A stretch of 64,000 nucleotides of DNA from NCBI RefSeq assembly GCF_038900055.1, contig NZ_JBBMQM010000001.1, forward strand, positions 2,356,001 through 2,420,000, written 5' to 3'. The notes beneath the pieces are model-generated. The model was not told where the DNA came from and ran no database searches. It was given only the letters and a program-made list of their open reading frames with translations. Position numbers and translations under genes: made by a program. The stretch is from Henriciella sp. AS95 (GTDB taxonomy: Bacteria; Pseudomonadota; Alphaproteobacteria; Caulobacterales; Hyphomonadaceae). Positions 47,967 to 57,327 of the stretch are shown here, piece after piece (position 1 is the stretch's first letter; the number at the start of each line of letters is the position of its first letter).

Positions 47967-48916
47967 CAGAGATCAAAGTCCAGCCCGACGCTGGAATAGG
48001 ACTCACGACGTTCCTGCCACTTCTCGTCGACCTTCACGAATAGAAACAGGTGAACCTTTCTATCAAGCAGGTCACTGAGTTCCTGGCGTGCTGCTTTGCT
48101 GACCGCTTTGATGGTTTGGCCGTTCTTGCCGAGCACAATGGATTTATGCGTATCGCGGCCCACTATGACGGCCTGCTGAATCTTTACATCGCCATTGCGA
48201 AAATCTTCCCAGGATTCCGTCTCGACCATGAGCTGATATGGCAGTTCCTCATGCAAGCGAAGCATCAGCTTTTCGCGCGTGATTTCAGCCGCAAGAAGCC
48301 GCATTGGAATATCCGCGGACTGGTCAGGCGGGAACATTGCGCCGCCTTCGGGCATACGTTTGGCCAGCTCCGCCATCAATGCATCCACCCCATCGCCATT
48401 CTCGGCGGATATCATGAAGATGTCGCTGTAGACGCCCGCATCATTGAATTTCTTCATGAAGGGTAGAATTTCGTCATGCGGAAAGAGGTCAATCTTGTTG
48501 AGCGCGAGGATGACCTGCTTGCCTGTCTCCTGAAGCGTCGCGATCACGCGCTCATCGTCCTCGACGGATCGCTTTTGCGCAGGCGCTGCCTTTCCTTTGC
48601 TTTCAGCGATCCATGAAGCCGCATCGATCAGGTGAACAACAGCATCCGCATCGTCGGCGCCAGCCCAGGCCGCCTTTACCATGGCGCGGTCCAGCTTGCG
48701 CTTGGCCGAAAAGATGCCGGGCGTATCAACGATGACGATCTGCGCCTCGCCATGGTGCGCCACACCTCGAACGGGAAACCGCGTCGTCTGCACCTTGTGT
48801 GTCACGATCGCGACCTTTGTCCCAACCATCGCATTGGTCAGCGTCGATTTACCCGCATTTGGCGCGCCGATGACAGCGACAAAGCCAGATTTCTTGATGT
48901 CGTTCTCGTCAACCAC
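47966..48916 (-). CDS. era: GTPase Era
   Basis: A 316-residue GTPase that binds the 3' end of 16S rRNA during small-subunit maturation. The G1 motif is GAPNAGKSTL, G3 DTPGI, and G4 NKID. The KH domain near the C-terminus has VIVGRDTHKSIVLGKNG and LHLF-type LFLFVKVDEKW. A short insertion follows G3-G4 (GKAAPAQKRSVED). The start is GTG at 48916, within the rnc end (8-base overlap), with GGGAA about 7 bases upstream. Shares the operon with rnc and recO. Confidence 0.95.
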   Translation of the reverse strand: MVDENDIKKSGFVAVIGAPNAGKSTLTNAMVGTKVAIVTHKVQTTRFPVRGVAHHGEAQIVIVDTPGIFSAKRKLDRAMVKAAWAGADDADAVVHLIDAASWIAESKGKAAPAQKRSVEDDERVIATLQETGKQVILALNKIDLFPHDEILPFMKKFNDAGVYSDIFMISAENGDGVDALMAELAKRMPEGGAMFPPDQSADIPMRLLAAEITREKLMLRLHEELPYQLMVETESWEDFRNGDVKIQQAVIVGRDTHKSIVLGKNGQTIKAVSKAARQELSDLLDRKVHLFLFVKVDEKWQERRESYSSVGLDFDL

Positions 48917-49673
48917 GTAGCAGTTCCCTCAATAGCCGGTCAGCAGCTGCCATCTCAGCTTCCTGCCGAGACCGGCCTGTTTCTCTCGCCGAGCCCCTAC
49001 CCTCGACGCTCACTTCGACCGTAAAGACCGGCTCATGATCCGGCCCCGACTGATCGATAATCTTGTAGACCGCATATGGTGAGCGATTTGCCCCGCACCA
49101 ATCACTCAGGCGCGTCTTGGGGTTCTGCTGCGAAACCTCGCGCTCGACAAGTTCCATGATCCAGTGGCGCTTGATGAATCCGCGTGCAGAATCCATGCCT
49201 CCATCTCGATAGATGCCGGCTATGATCGCCTCGATAGCGTCAGCGACACTCTTGTCGTAACTGCCCTTCTTGTTCTTTTGCATGGAGGCGTCGAGGAACA
49301 GATAGTCGCCGAGACTGATCGCTTCTCCAACTTCTGCACACGCCTCGCCGCTCACGAGCTGGTGGAATATCTTTGTTAGATACCCCTCGCGCTCGGCCGG
49401 GAACTTCGCGATCAACAACTCTGCCATGACAAGACCGAGAACGCGGTCTCCCAGGAATTCAAGACGCTGGTTCGAAAACTGGGCATCGCCATCATAATTG
49501 TCGATCAAACTTGGATGGGTGAGAGCGCGATGAAGCCACTCGACGTTCTGAAAATTGTAACCAAGCCTCTTTTCCAGTTCAGCCCGGCGTTCCGACGACA
49601 GCTCAGGCCGCTTGCGCGGAATCGTACGGCCTGCTGCGCGTAGGCGTTTTCTTTTTGGACGCGGCTTGTTCAT
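48909..49673 (-). CDS. rnc: Ribonuclease III
   Basis: A 254-residue double-strand-specific endoribonuclease that processes rRNA and mRNA. The signature is [18 protein letters not shown], containing the catalytic Glu and Asp of the nine-residue motif; the second acidic pair is in [12 protein letters not shown] dsRNA-binding domain (about 185-252) ends the protein. A basic N-terminal extension ([13 protein letters not shown]) precedes the core. The ATG at 49673 overlaps the acpS stop (ATGA), which chose it over an earlier start. Confidence 0.95.
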   Translation of the reverse strand: MNKPRPKRKRLRAAGRTIPRKRPELSSERRAELEKRLGYNFQNVEWLHRALTHPSLIDNYDGDAQFSNQRLEFLGDRVLGLVMAELLIAKFPAEREGYLTKIFHQLVSGEACAEVGEAISLGDYLFLDASMQKNKKGSYDKSVADAIEAIIAGIYRDGGMDSARGFIKRHWIMELVEREVSQQNPKTRLSDWCGANRSPYAVYKIIDQSGPDHEPVFTVEVSVEGRGSARETGRSRQEAEMAAADRLLRELLRG

Positions 49674-50083
49674 GTCGTGGTTCTTTGAGGCACCGCTTCG
49701 ATTATGACAACAGCGGATGCCCATGGATGGTCATCGGTAATCGTTAGGTGGATGAGCGCATCGTAGCCTTCCGGCAACAGTTCAGCGAGCCGTTTTTCCG
49801 CGCCGCCCGTCAGCTTCATCGTGGGCTTGCCAGACGGCAAGTTGATTACACCCATATGTTTCCAATGGACCCCCCGACGTGGCACGCCCGTACCCAGCGC
49901 TTTGGCGCAGGCCTCTTTGGCCGCAAATCGCTTTGCATACGTCTCGGCCGAGAGGCGCCGGCGTTCGGCAAGCGCGATCTCTGTCTCAGTAAAACAACGC
50001 TGCTTGAACCGGTCACCGAACCGCGCGATCGACTTCTCGATCCGCTCGATATTGCAGAGATCGTTACCCATTCCGATGATCAT
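49670..50083 (-). CDS. acpS: Holo-[acyl-carrier-protein] synthase
   Basis: A 137-residue phosphopantetheinyl transferase that converts apo-ACP to holo-ACP using Co[20 protein letters not shown] is the metal-binding N-terminus (Asp) and [13 protein letters not shown] contains the catalytic Glu and Lys. GGGAGTG 7 bases before the ATG supports the start. It overlaps rnc by 4 bases and follows pyrE by 16 bases. pdxJ and lepB, often found beside acpS in alphaproteobacteria, are not here. Confidence 0.95.
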   Translation of the reverse strand: MIIGMGNDLCNIERIEKSIARFGDRFKQRCFTETEIALAERRRLSAETYAKRFAAKEACAKALGTGVPRRGVHWKHMGVINLPSGKPTMKLTGGAEKRLAELLPEGYDALIHLTITDDHPWASAVVIIEAVPQRTTT

Positions 50084-50099
50084 GAAATTTCACTCCCGC

Positions 50100-50681
50100 C
50101 TAGGCGAGGCCCCGACTGCCAGGCTTCACGGCTGGCAATGCCTCTAGCTCCGGCGGAAGACTGTCGGCCGGATAATCCGGAAAATCGACGCTGGCGAGCG
50201 AGACCAAGGTGCACCCGACATCTGCCTTACCATTCGAGCGATCAATGATGCAGGAGCCGCCCACCACGTCGCCAGGAAGTTTATCCAGAGCGATAACCGT
50301 CTCGCGAAAGGACAATCCCGTCGTCACAATATCCTCGGCGATAAGGATCCGCTCGCCCTCCGATATCGAAAAGCCTCGGCGGAACTGCAGATCCCCATCA
50401 ACCCTTTCGGCGAAGATCGACCGACAGCCAAGTTGGCGCGCGAGTTCATAGCCTGGAATAATACCGCCAACGGCCGGACCGGCGACAACATCGATCCGAC
50501 CAAACTTTTCGGTGACGAGGTCTGCAAGCGCCCCACACAGTCTGGCGGCCAGATCTGGCTGAGAAAATACAAGCGCCTTCTGCAAGAAAACCGGGCTGCG
50601 TCTACCAGACGAAAGAATGAAGTGGCCTTCGAGAAGTGCGCCCGCCTCTCGAAACACATCCAGCACATCGTCATTGGTCAA
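50100..50681 (-). CDS. pyrE: Orotate phosphoribosyltransferase
   Basis: A 193-residue enzyme joining orotate to PRPP in pyrimidine synthesis. The PRPP loop is [14 protein letters not shown], with an acidic pair before the Thr-Thr-Gly, and [14 protein letters not shown] is the substrate-facing segment. The start is TTG at 50681, overlapping the rsh stop (TTGA); GGAGG sits 7 bases upstream inside the rsh end. This is the longer orotate-type family whose N-terminus begins [13 protein letters not shown]. Confidence 0.94.
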   Translation of the reverse strand: MTNDDVLDVFREAGALLEGHFILSSGRRSPVFLQKALVFSQPDLAARLCGALADLVTEKFGRIDVVAGPAVGGIIPGYELARQLGCRSIFAERVDGDLQFRRGFSISEGERILIAEDIVTTGLSFRETVIALDKLPGDVVGGSCIIDRSNGKADVGCTLVSLASVDFPDYPADSLPPELEALPAVKPGSRGLA

Positions 50682-52921
50682 GTGTGAACCTCCTCCAGGC
50701 GTTCGACGCTCTCGACAACAGCGAGCGCCCGCAATGCGGCCTTTATCTGCTCCAGATGGCGAAGGTCCTCAACCTCAATATCGAAGATGAGCTGAAGAAA
50801 ATCCGATGTGCGCTCGCCGGTTTCAACGCGTGTGATGTTTCCACCGGCCTGCGCGACGGCCGAACACTGGCTCGCCATGACACCACGCTTGTTCACGGCA
50901 CGAACACTGATGCGGCCGATCGCAACAACACCTTGTTTGGACAGCTCATTCCAGCGCAGGTCCACCCAGAGATCAGGACGGTCTTCAAATTCAGCGACCC
51001 GCGAACAGAAAATAGTGTGAATCACGAGCCCCTTTTCGGGCTCTCGCAAACCAATGATCCTGTCGCCGGGAATTGGATGGCAACATTCGCCAAGATGGAG
51101 CGTCACGCCCGGTGTCAGATCCTCACCAGCAACGATCCGACTGGCATACTCGTCATCGAGAACCGTGCGATCAGTCGAGCCCGGCTCGGGAGGCTCATGG
51201 CCCGGAAATGCGGTTCGAATGAAGTCGCCTGTATCGTATCGCCCCCTGCCGATGGCTTCGGCAAGCGCTTCGGCGCTATCGAAGTCCGCGCGCGACGCGA
51301 TGCGGGGCAAATCGATCTCGAACGGATCCAGGCCCGCCCGGCGAAGGTCACGGTCCATGAGCGTACGGCCCAGCCGAATAAACTCGGCCTGCTCGCGACC
51401 GCGAATGAGCCGCCGGATGGCAGATCGGGCTCTGCCTGTAACGGTCAGAGCCTCCCAACCGACAACCGGCCGCGACTCTTCGCGGCGCAAAATCTCGACG
51501 ACGTCACCATTCTTCAGAGGCGTTCGAAGCGTTCGCACGACACCATTGACCTTCACGCCATCGCAAGTGTCGCCGACAGCTGTGTGAACGGCGTAGGCAA
51601 AGTCCAGCGGCATCGCACCGCCCGGCAGGATGATAAGGCGCCCTTTGGGCGTAAAAACAAACACGTGCTCGCGGAACATCTCGAGCTTCGCGTGCTCGAG
51701 GAACTCATCTGGCTCGGCGCCATCCGCGAGGAGTTCGCCAAACGCCCGCAGGTTTGCCCCGGGGTCCAGACCGGCAGCCTTCGACGATTCCAGATCGAAG
51801 CCATACTCACTATTCTTGTAGGTCCAGTGCGCCGCAACGCCGTGCTCGGCGGTATCATCCATGGCCTCGGTACGGATCTGGAGCTCTACCAGCCGATTGC
51901 CGGATGCACGTACCGTTGTGTGCAGCGACGCGTAACCGTTCGGCTTTGGCACGGAAATGAAGTCGCGAAAGCGGTCGGGCAGACAGGCCCAGACCGTATG
52001 AAACGCCCCAAGCAACTGATAGCACTGGTCCACACGTTCAACGATGATCCTGAATGCAAAGATGTCCGCGACATCGCGGAAGGAAATGGATTTCTTTTCC
52101 AGCTTGCGCCAGATCGAATAAGGTTGTTTGCGCCGCCCTTTAATTCGGGCCTCTATGCCCTGCTCGCCGACAACCTGCTTGATGGCGAAACGGATACGCT
52201 CAAGATCATCCGCATTTTCCGAGGTCAGTTCCTCGAGCTTCTGGATAATGCTTTCACGTGCGCCAGGATTCACATGATGGAAGGCCAGGTCCTCAAGCTC
52301 TGATGCGACCTGATACAGACCGACCCGGCGAGCGAGCGGCGCGTAAATTTCCATCGTCTCTTTCGCGATGCGCATCCGCGACGCTTCTTTCGGAACGAAA
52401 TGCAGCGTTCGCATATTGTGAAGTCGGTCTGCCAGCTTGACCAGCAAGACACGAATATCGTGAACCGTCGCCAGGATGAATTTCTGGAAGTTCTCAGCCT
52501 GCTTGGACTTCTCAGACTTATAGTCGAGCTTTCCGAGCTTCGTTACGCCATCGACGAGTTCGGCGACGTCATGACCAAACCGGGTCTCGATCTCGTCCAG
52601 CGTAACATCGCAATCTTCCACAGTGTCATGCAGGAGGCCGGCCATGATCGTACATTGGTCCAGCCGGATTCCGGCCAGCAACATCGCGACCTGAACAGGG
52701 TGAGAATAGTAAGGATCACCTGATTGGCGAAGCTGTTCGCCATGCTGTTCCTTGGCGAAATCATAGGCGTTCCCAAGACGGATCGCATCTGCTTCGGGAT
52801 GGTATTGTTTGACTGCCGCGATCAGGTCGTCGCGAGATGGTATAACGGCGCGAGCACCAGACTCGCGCCGCTCCATATTTGCGGGCGACCGATCAGAGAT
52901 CGTTACGGTCGCACTTTTCAT
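50678..52921 (-). CDS. rsh: Bifunctional (p)ppGpp synthase/hydrolase, RelA/SpoT family
   Basis: A 747-residue Rsh enzyme that makes and destroys ppGpp in the stringent response. The N-terminal HD hydrolase domain has [12 protein letters not shown] and [10 protein letters not shown] (both His-Asp motifs intact). The synthetase domain (about 230-360) has [19 protein letters not shown] and [16 protein letters not shown] (about 395-455), a helical region and an ACT domain (about 670-745) follow. Both active sites look complete, so it should be the single long Rsh usual for alphaproteobacteria. It lies 6 bases after rpoZ; omega and ppGpp control are functionally linked. Confidence 0.95.
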   Translation of the reverse strand: MKSATVTISDRSPANMERRESGARAVIPSRDDLIAAVKQYHPEADAIRLGNAYDFAKEQHGEQLRQSGDPYYSHPVQVAMLLAGIRLDQCTIMAGLLHDTVEDCDVTLDEIETRFGHDVAELVDGVTKLGKLDYKSEKSKQAENFQKFILATVHDIRVLLVKLADRLHNMRTLHFVPKEASRMRIAKETMEIYAPLARRVGLYQVASELEDLAFHHVNPGARESIIQKLEELTSENADDLERIRFAIKQVVGEQGIEARIKGRRKQPYSIWRKLEKKSISFRDVADIFAFRIIVERVDQCYQLLGAFHTVWACLPDRFRDFISVPKPNGYASLHTTVRASGNRLVELQIRTEAMDDTAEHGVAAHWTYKNSEYGFDLESSKAAGLDPGANLRAFGELLADGAEPDEFLEHAKLEMFREHVFVFTPKGRLIILPGGAMPLDFAYAVHTAVGDTCDGVKVNGVVRTLRTPLKNGDVVEILRREESRPVVGWEALTVTGRARSAIRRLIRGREQAEFIRLGRTLMDRDLRRAGLDPFEIDLPRIASRADFDSAEALAEAIGRGRYDTGDFIRTAFPGHEPPEPGSTDRTVLDDEYASRIVAGEDLTPGVTLHLGECCHPIPGDRIIGLREPEKGLVIHTIFCSRVAEFEDRPDLWVDLRWNELSKQGVVAIGRISVRAVNKRGVMASQCSAVAQAGGNITRVETGERTSDFLQLIFDIEVEDLRHLEQIKAALRALAVVESVERLEEVHT

Positions 52922-52927
52922 AATCGC

Positions 52928-53278
52928 CTAGAACCTATCGTCGCGTCCTGATTCGAGCTCAGCCTGGTAAGCGCGCATGACGTCTTCCTCGCTGGCCGCT
53001 GGTGCCGCCTCGAGAGCGACGCGGTCGGCTTCGCGCTCTTCTTCTTCGCCCGGACGAACTTCCTGAAGGCTTGCAATGAGGCCTTCCTTGACGACGTCCA
53101 AGCTCACGGAACGTTCAGCGATTTCGCGAAGCGAGACCACCGGGTCCTTGTCATTGTCACGGTCAATGGTCAGCGGCGAGCCTTCGCGGATCATGCGTGC
53201 GCGCTGCGCAGCCACCAGAATCAGGTCGAAACGATTTGGAATCTGCTCGATGCAGTCTTCAACAGTTACGCGTGCCAT
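52928..53278 (-). CDS. rpoZ: RNA polymerase omega subunit
   Basis: A 116-residue omega subunit. [20 protein letters not shown] and AAQRARMI are the family core that wraps the beta-prime C-terminus, followed by the conserved [14 protein letters not shown]. The acidic C-terminal tail is longer than in E. coli (91 residues). The ATG at 53278 has GGAGA 6 bases upstream; 33 open upstream codons were rejected. First gene of the operon through recO. Confidence 0.95.
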   Translation of the reverse strand: MARVTVEDCIEQIPNRFDLILVAAQRARMIREGSPLTIDRDNDKDPVVSLREIAERSVSLDVVKEGLIASLQEVRPGEEEEREADRVALEAAPAASEEDVMRAYQAELESGRDDRF

Positions 53279-53300
53279 GGGAATTCTCCTGTAGCCGGAC

Positions 53301-53329
53301 TTTATATGCGCCGCAGCACGCCAGCACAA
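53301..53329 (-). promoter_or_regulatory. Probable promoter of the rpoZ-rsh-recO operon
   Basis: On the minus strand, TTGTGC (53329-53324) and TATAAA (53306-53301) are 17 bases apart. The -10 element matches the consensus at 5 of 6 positions, the -35 at 3 of 6. It lies about 20 bases before the rpoZ ATG, which leaves a short leader. Confidence 0.4.
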
Positions 53330-53517
53330 CCCACGACTTGCTTTGAATGCAGTGCGCCGGTAACCTTCAGTCAGCATTACACAATCTAATGGATTGGCTA
53401 GATGTTTTCAGGGCCGAACCCGCATCCGGTCAGCATCTGTCATTGCGCGTCGCGCGAGTCGTTCTCGAATGCATGTCCTTCACTGCGCCGAAGCGAACCG
53501 ACACGGTCAGGAGTTAA

Positions 53518-54183
53518 ATGATGACTAAAGCGAATAAACTGCCGGCTGAGGCACCGGCAGACTGTGACCTCTGCTCTCGGCTCGTGTCATACCGCTCGAA
53601 GAACCGCCTCGAACACCCCGGCTGGTTCAATGGTGCCGTGCCATCATTCGGCGATGAGAACGCCCGTCTGCTGATTGTCGGGCTCGCCCCCGGCGTGTCA
53701 GGGGCAAACAAGACCGGCCGCCCGTTTACGGGCGACTGGGCCGGAGATCTGCTCTACGCCACCATCAACAAGTTTGGATTTTCAAGCGGTGAATATGCTG
53801 CCAACCCGAATGATGGCCTGGAACTGAAGGATGCAATGATCACCAACGCGGTGCGCTGCGTTCCGCCTGCAAACAAACCCGTAGGGTCAGAAGTGAACAC
53901 GTGCCGCGAGTATCTGAAGGCCCGGATCGCAGCACTCAAGAACCTTCGCATCATCCTTTGCCTGGGCAAGATCTCGCACGACTCGACCTGTCGGGCACTC
54001 GACATGAAAGTGAAGGAGCATCCGTTTGGGCATGGCACCGAATACAATGCGCCGAACGGCCTCATCGTTATCTCGAGCTATCACTGCTCACGCTACAACA
54101 CGAATACCGGCCGACTGACGACAGAGATGTTCGAAGACGTTTTCGGTCGCGCCAGGGAACTTATGGAAGCCGTTTCCGCCTGA
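53518..54183 (+). CDS. Type 5 uracil-DNA glycosylase
   Basis: A 221-residue UDGb-type enzyme removing uracil and some other deaminated bases from DNA. The N-terminal CDLC pair and later Cys residues (NAVRCVPP, NTCREY) fit the four-cysteine iron-sulfur cluster. The motif I region is IVGLAPGVSGANKTGRPFTGD and motif II is SYHCSRYNTNT. ATG codons at 53518 and 53521 both fit; GGAG is 5-8 bases upstream. The stop codon forms the first bases of a DnaA-box-like sequence in the parE control region. Confidence 0.88.
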   Translation: MMTKANKLPAEAPADCDLCSRLVSYRSKNRLEHPGWFNGAVPSFGDENARLLIVGLAPGVSGANKTGRPFTGDWAGDLLYATINKFGFSSGEYAANPNDGLELKDAMITNAVRCVPPANKPVGSEVNTCREYLKARIAALKNLRIILCLGKISHDSTCRALDMKVKEHPFGHGTEYNAPNGLIVISSYHCSRYNTNTGRLTTEMFEDVFGRARELMEAVSA

Positions 54184-54202
54184 TCCACAGACATTACCCA
54201 CA
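54181..54202 (+). promoter_or_regulatory. Pair of DnaA-box-like sequences upstream of parE
   Basis: TGATCCACA (54181-54189) and TTACCCACA (54194-54202) lie 4 bases apart in the same orientation. The first equals the strong DnaA box (G-box) described for the Caulobacter origin; the second differs from the E. coli consensus TTATCCACA by one base. The first overlaps the UDG stop codon. They precede a CtrA-type box. Binding is inferred from the sequence only. Confidence 0.45.
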
Positions 54203-54214
54203 AGAGCGGGAAGG

Positions 54215-54230
54215 TTAACGCGCCATTAAC
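54215..54230 (+). promoter_or_regulatory. CtrA-type binding box upstream of parE
   Basis: TTAA, seven bases, TTAAC: an exact match to the Caulobacter CtrA consensus. It lies 62 bases before the parE ATG and directly upstream of a likely promoter (TGTCGC at 54233-54238, 17 bases, TATCAT at 54256-54261). A box abutting the -35 region fits activation by CtrA. Only this full match was found in the intergenic regions examined. Confidence 0.55.
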
Positions 54231-54292
54231 ACTGTCGCCCTGACATTAGGCCTCGTATCATTCGGGTGAGTCGGTTTAGACGGGGATTCTCA

Positions 54293-56293
54293 ATGGCAGC
54301 TTCCAACCAGGCGCAACTTTTCGACAATATGACGCCCGATGAATCCGGTTACTCCGCTAAGGACATTGAAGTCCTTGAAGGCCTCGAGCCCGTCCGCAAA
54401 CGCCCCGGCATGTATATCGGCGGCACGGATGAGCGCGCCTATCACCACCTCTTTGCCGAAATTCTCGACAATGCGATGGACGAAGCCGTTGCTGGGCACG
54501 CAAGTCGGATTGAAGTCCATCTCGACGCGGACGGCTATTTGACGGTCGTCGACAATGGTCGGGGCATCCCGGTCGATCCGCATCCGAAATTCCCAAACAA
54601 GTCCGCTCTGGAAGTGATCATGACGACGCTTCACTCAGGCGGTAAGTTCTCTGACAAGGCCTATGCGACTGCCGGTGGTCTTCATGGCGTCGGTATTTCA
54701 GTCGTGAATGCGCTGTCCGAGCGCGTCGACGTGGAAGTTGCCCGCGACAAGAAGCTCTATGTGCAATCGTTTGAGCGAGGCCACGTTGTCGGTCCGGTGG
54801 AACTGAAAGGCGCAGCGCCGAACCGCCGCGGCACAACGGTCCGCTTCAAGCCCGACAACGAGATTTTCGGCGACAAACTCCGCTTCAAGCCTGCGCGCCT
54901 GTTCCAGATGGCGCGCTCGAAAGCGTATCTTTACCGGGGCGTCGAAGTTCGTTGGTCCTGCGACCCATCCCTGCTGCCAGAAGATTCCAAGATCCCAAGC
55001 GAGGCGGTCCTCACTTATCCGAACGGTCTCGCCGACCAGCTGGACGAAGTCTTCAAAGGCAAGGACACGATTACCGCGGAAGCTTTCTCGGGCCTCGTCG
55101 AAACCGATGAAGGCAAGGTCGAGTGGGCAATCGCCTGGACGGCAGCCGGCTTTGGTGAGGCTGACGGTTTCTCACGGTCTTACTGTAACACCATTCCAAC
55201 GCCAGATGGCGGCACGCACGAGGCAGGTCTTCGCTCTGCGATCACCAAGGGCCTTCGCAATTATGGTGAGCTGACCGGCCAGAAGAAAGCCTCAACAATT
55301 ACCGCTGACGACATCATGGCCTATGCTGGTATCCTGTTGTCAGTCTTCATCCGTGGCCCTGAATTTGTTGGCCAGACCAAGGACAAGCTCTCAACCACTG
55401 CCGCGTTCCGCCTGGTTGAAAATGCCGTGCGAGACCGTTTCGACCATTGGCTCGCCGCCAGCCCGAAAGAGTCCGACAAGCTGCTCAACTGGGCCATGGA
55501 GCGCGCTGATGAACGTGCCAAGCGCCGCAAGGCCAAAGACGTCGCCCGAAAGTCAGCAACAAAACGACTACGCCTACCCGGTAAACTCGCAGACTGCTCC
55601 GCCAGCGGCGGCGAAAACACTGAACTCTTCATCGTCGAGGGTGACTCGGCCGGTGGTTCTGCCAAGCAGGCCCGCGACCGTAAAACCCAAGCCATTCTGC
55701 CACTGCGCGGCAAGATTCTGAACGTCGCTTCGGCCTCGGACGACAAGCTCGAAAAAAACCAGGAATTGTCAGACCTCATGCTGGCACTGGGTACTGGCCT
55801 CAAAACGCGTTTCAACATCGACGATCTGCGATACGAGCGGGTGATCATCATGACGGATGCTGACGTCGACGGCGCCCACATCGCATCCTTGCTCATCACT
55901 TTCTTCTATCAGATGACGCCTGGCCTGATCGAAAGCGGCCGCCTCTACATGGCGATGCCTCCGCTCTATCGTCTCAGCTATAAGGGCAAATCTGTCTACG
56001 CGATGGACGACGAGCAAAAGGCCGACCTTCTCGAAGCAGAGTTCAAGCCCAGCCAGAAAGTCGAGATTGGACGCTTCAAGGGCCTGGGCGAAATGAACCC
56101 GGCGCAGTTGAAGGAAACGACGATGCATCCGTCGACGCGCACCCTCGCCCGCATCACGCTGCCAGACTCCCTGGACGAGCTGACCGAAATGAAACCAGCC
56201 GAACTGATCGAGACGTTGATGGGCAAGAAGGCTGAGCATCGTTTCCGGTTCATTCAGGAAAACGCCCAGTTCGCAGACGATCTGGACGTCTAA
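54293..56293 (+). CDS. parE: DNA topoisomerase IV subunit B
   Basis: A 666-residue ATPase subunit of topoisomerase IV. The GHKL ATPase region has AEILDNAMDEAVAGHA, TVVDNGRGIPVD and GGKFSDKAYATAGGLHGVG. The transducer and TOPRIM domains follow, with FIVEGDSAGGSAKQARDRK (Glu) and IIMTDADVDGAHIASLL (Asp pair). The length and lack of a GyrB insert support ParE. The ATG at 54293 has GGGGA 7 bases upstream; a GTG at 54266 lies before the predicted transcription start. Confidence 0.95.
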   Translation: MAASNQAQLFDNMTPDESGYSAKDIEVLEGLEPVRKRPGMYIGGTDERAYHHLFAEILDNAMDEAVAGHASRIEVHLDADGYLTVVDNGRGIPVDPHPKFPNKSALEVIMTTLHSGGKFSDKAYATAGGLHGVGISVVNALSERVDVEVARDKKLYVQSFERGHVVGPVELKGAAPNRRGTTVRFKPDNEIFGDKLRFKPARLFQMARSKAYLYRGVEVRWSCDPSLLPEDSKIPSEAVLTYPNGLADQLDEVFKGKDTITAEAFSGLVETDEGKVEWAIAWTAAGFGEADGFSRSYCNTIPTPDGGTHEAGLRSAITKGLRNYGELTGQKKASTITADDIMAYAGILLSVFIRGPEFVGQTKDKLSTTAAFRLVENAVRDRFDHWLAASPKESDKLLNWAMERADERAKRRKAKDVARKSATKRLRLPGKLADCSASGGENTELFIVEGDSAGGSAKQARDRKTQAILPLRGKILNVASASDDKLEKNQELSDLMLALGTGLKTRFNIDDLRYERVIIMTDADVDGAHIASLLITFFYQMTPGLIESGRLYMAMPPLYRLSYKGKSVYAMDDEQKADLLEAEFKPSQKVEIGRFKGLGEMNPAQLKETTMHPSTRTLARITLPDSLDELTEMKPAELIETLMGKKAEHRFRFIQENAQFADDLDV

Positions 56294-56388
56294 GCCGCCA
56301 CTACCGGACCATCCAATTCCACCAATCGGCCCGCATCTTGCTCTCCTGAGAGGCGAGTAGGGCTGGATGTACGTTTTGCGACGCGCGA

Positions 56389-57327
56389 ATGCCCGTAATG
56401 TTTCAGGACGGGACGACGATCATGGTGAAATGGCCGCAGGCAGCACGCGACGAGTTTGGCAAGGCGATCATTGAAGCACGCCACTCATTTCACAACTCTC
56501 CGCTTTTCTGCGACGGCTCGCTGGCCGCGCTTCTCGATATGTATCCGCGGGACAAGCTGGGAATCTGGACGTTTGCCGAACATGGTGAAGGTGAAGAAGC
56601 GCCCGTTAAAGGCGAAGCGCCGGATATGTCCGGTGAAGAACTGCTCGAAGCGGTGAAGACCGGTCGAATCTGGCTGAATCTGCGCGCCACAAACCAGCTC
56701 GTTGAAGACTATGCTCCCATCGCAGACCAGATCTTCGACGGCATCCAGACGATGTCCGGCCAGAAAGTCATGAAGCGAGACATGGGCGTCTTGATCTCGT
56801 CGCCGAACGTTAATGTCCACTATCACCTCGACATTCCCATGGTGGCGCTCTTTCAGGTTCGCGGGCAAAAAACCGCCTGGTTTTATCCACCGACCGAACG
56901 GTTCGCGCCAGCAAGCAGTCTGGAAGCCATCGCTTTGCGGGAGAAGGAAGAAGGCCTGCACTATAGCGCAGACTTTGAGCGCCTCGCGCAGGAGTTCTCC
57001 CTGAAGCCCGGCATGGGCGTGACCTGGCCCCAGACCGCGCCACACCGCGTTCAGAACGGCGATATGTTGAATGTTTCGCTCTCCTGCGAATTCATGACCC
57101 TGCCTGCCATCATCAATGCGAATGCGACATACACCAATGCACGCCTTCGCCGTGATTTTGGTGCGAATCCTCCGCGCGCTTATGGTGTTTCTCCCGAGAC
57201 CGTCTCCAAAGCGCTTATAGCGCGGGTTCTGAAGCGGGTCGGAAAACGAGCGCCCGAAACGTCGCCAACGCCAGCAACCTTCGCGGTTGATCTCTCGGTC
57301 CCCAATTGCACGCGCCAGCTGCAATAG
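56389..57327 (+). CDS. Cupin/JmjC-like protein, possible Fe(II)/2-oxoglutarate oxygenase
   Basis: A 312-residue protein, probably with a single double-stranded beta-helix domain. NVHYHLDIP gives the HxD/H-x-x-D type metal ligands, with GQKTAWFYPP and TWPQTAPHRVQNGDM giving the distal His. This fits a cupin-8/JmjC-like fold. The N-terminal about 100 residues (for example HNSPLFCDGSLAALLDMYP) match no family I recognise. It directly precedes the FemAB-like gene without a gap. Database names such as transcriptional regulator for this type have no visible basis, as no DNA-binding domain is seen. ATG codons at 56389, 56398 and 56422 are alternatives. Confidence 0.6.
   Translation: MPVMFQDGTTIMVKWPQAARDEFGKAIIEARHSFHNSPLFCDGSLAALLDMYPRDKLGIWTFAEHGEGEEAPVKGEAPDMSGEELLEAVKTGRIWLNLRATNQLVEDYAPIADQIFDGIQTMSGQKVMKRDMGVLISSPNVNVHYHLDIPMVALFQVRGQKTAWFYPPTERFAPASSLEAIALREKEEGLHYSADFERLAQEFSLKPGMGVTWPQTAPHRVQNGDMLNVSLSCEFMTLPAIINANATYTNARLRRDFGANPPRAYGVSPETVSKALIARVLKRVGKRAPETSPTPATFAVDLSVPNCTRQLQ

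Noticed and set aside
50636-52303. A 555-residue open frame on the plus strand opposite rsh
   Set aside because: It lies wholly antisense to a complete, well-conserved rsh gene and its translation resembles no family; such frames arise from codon bias in GC-rich DNA.
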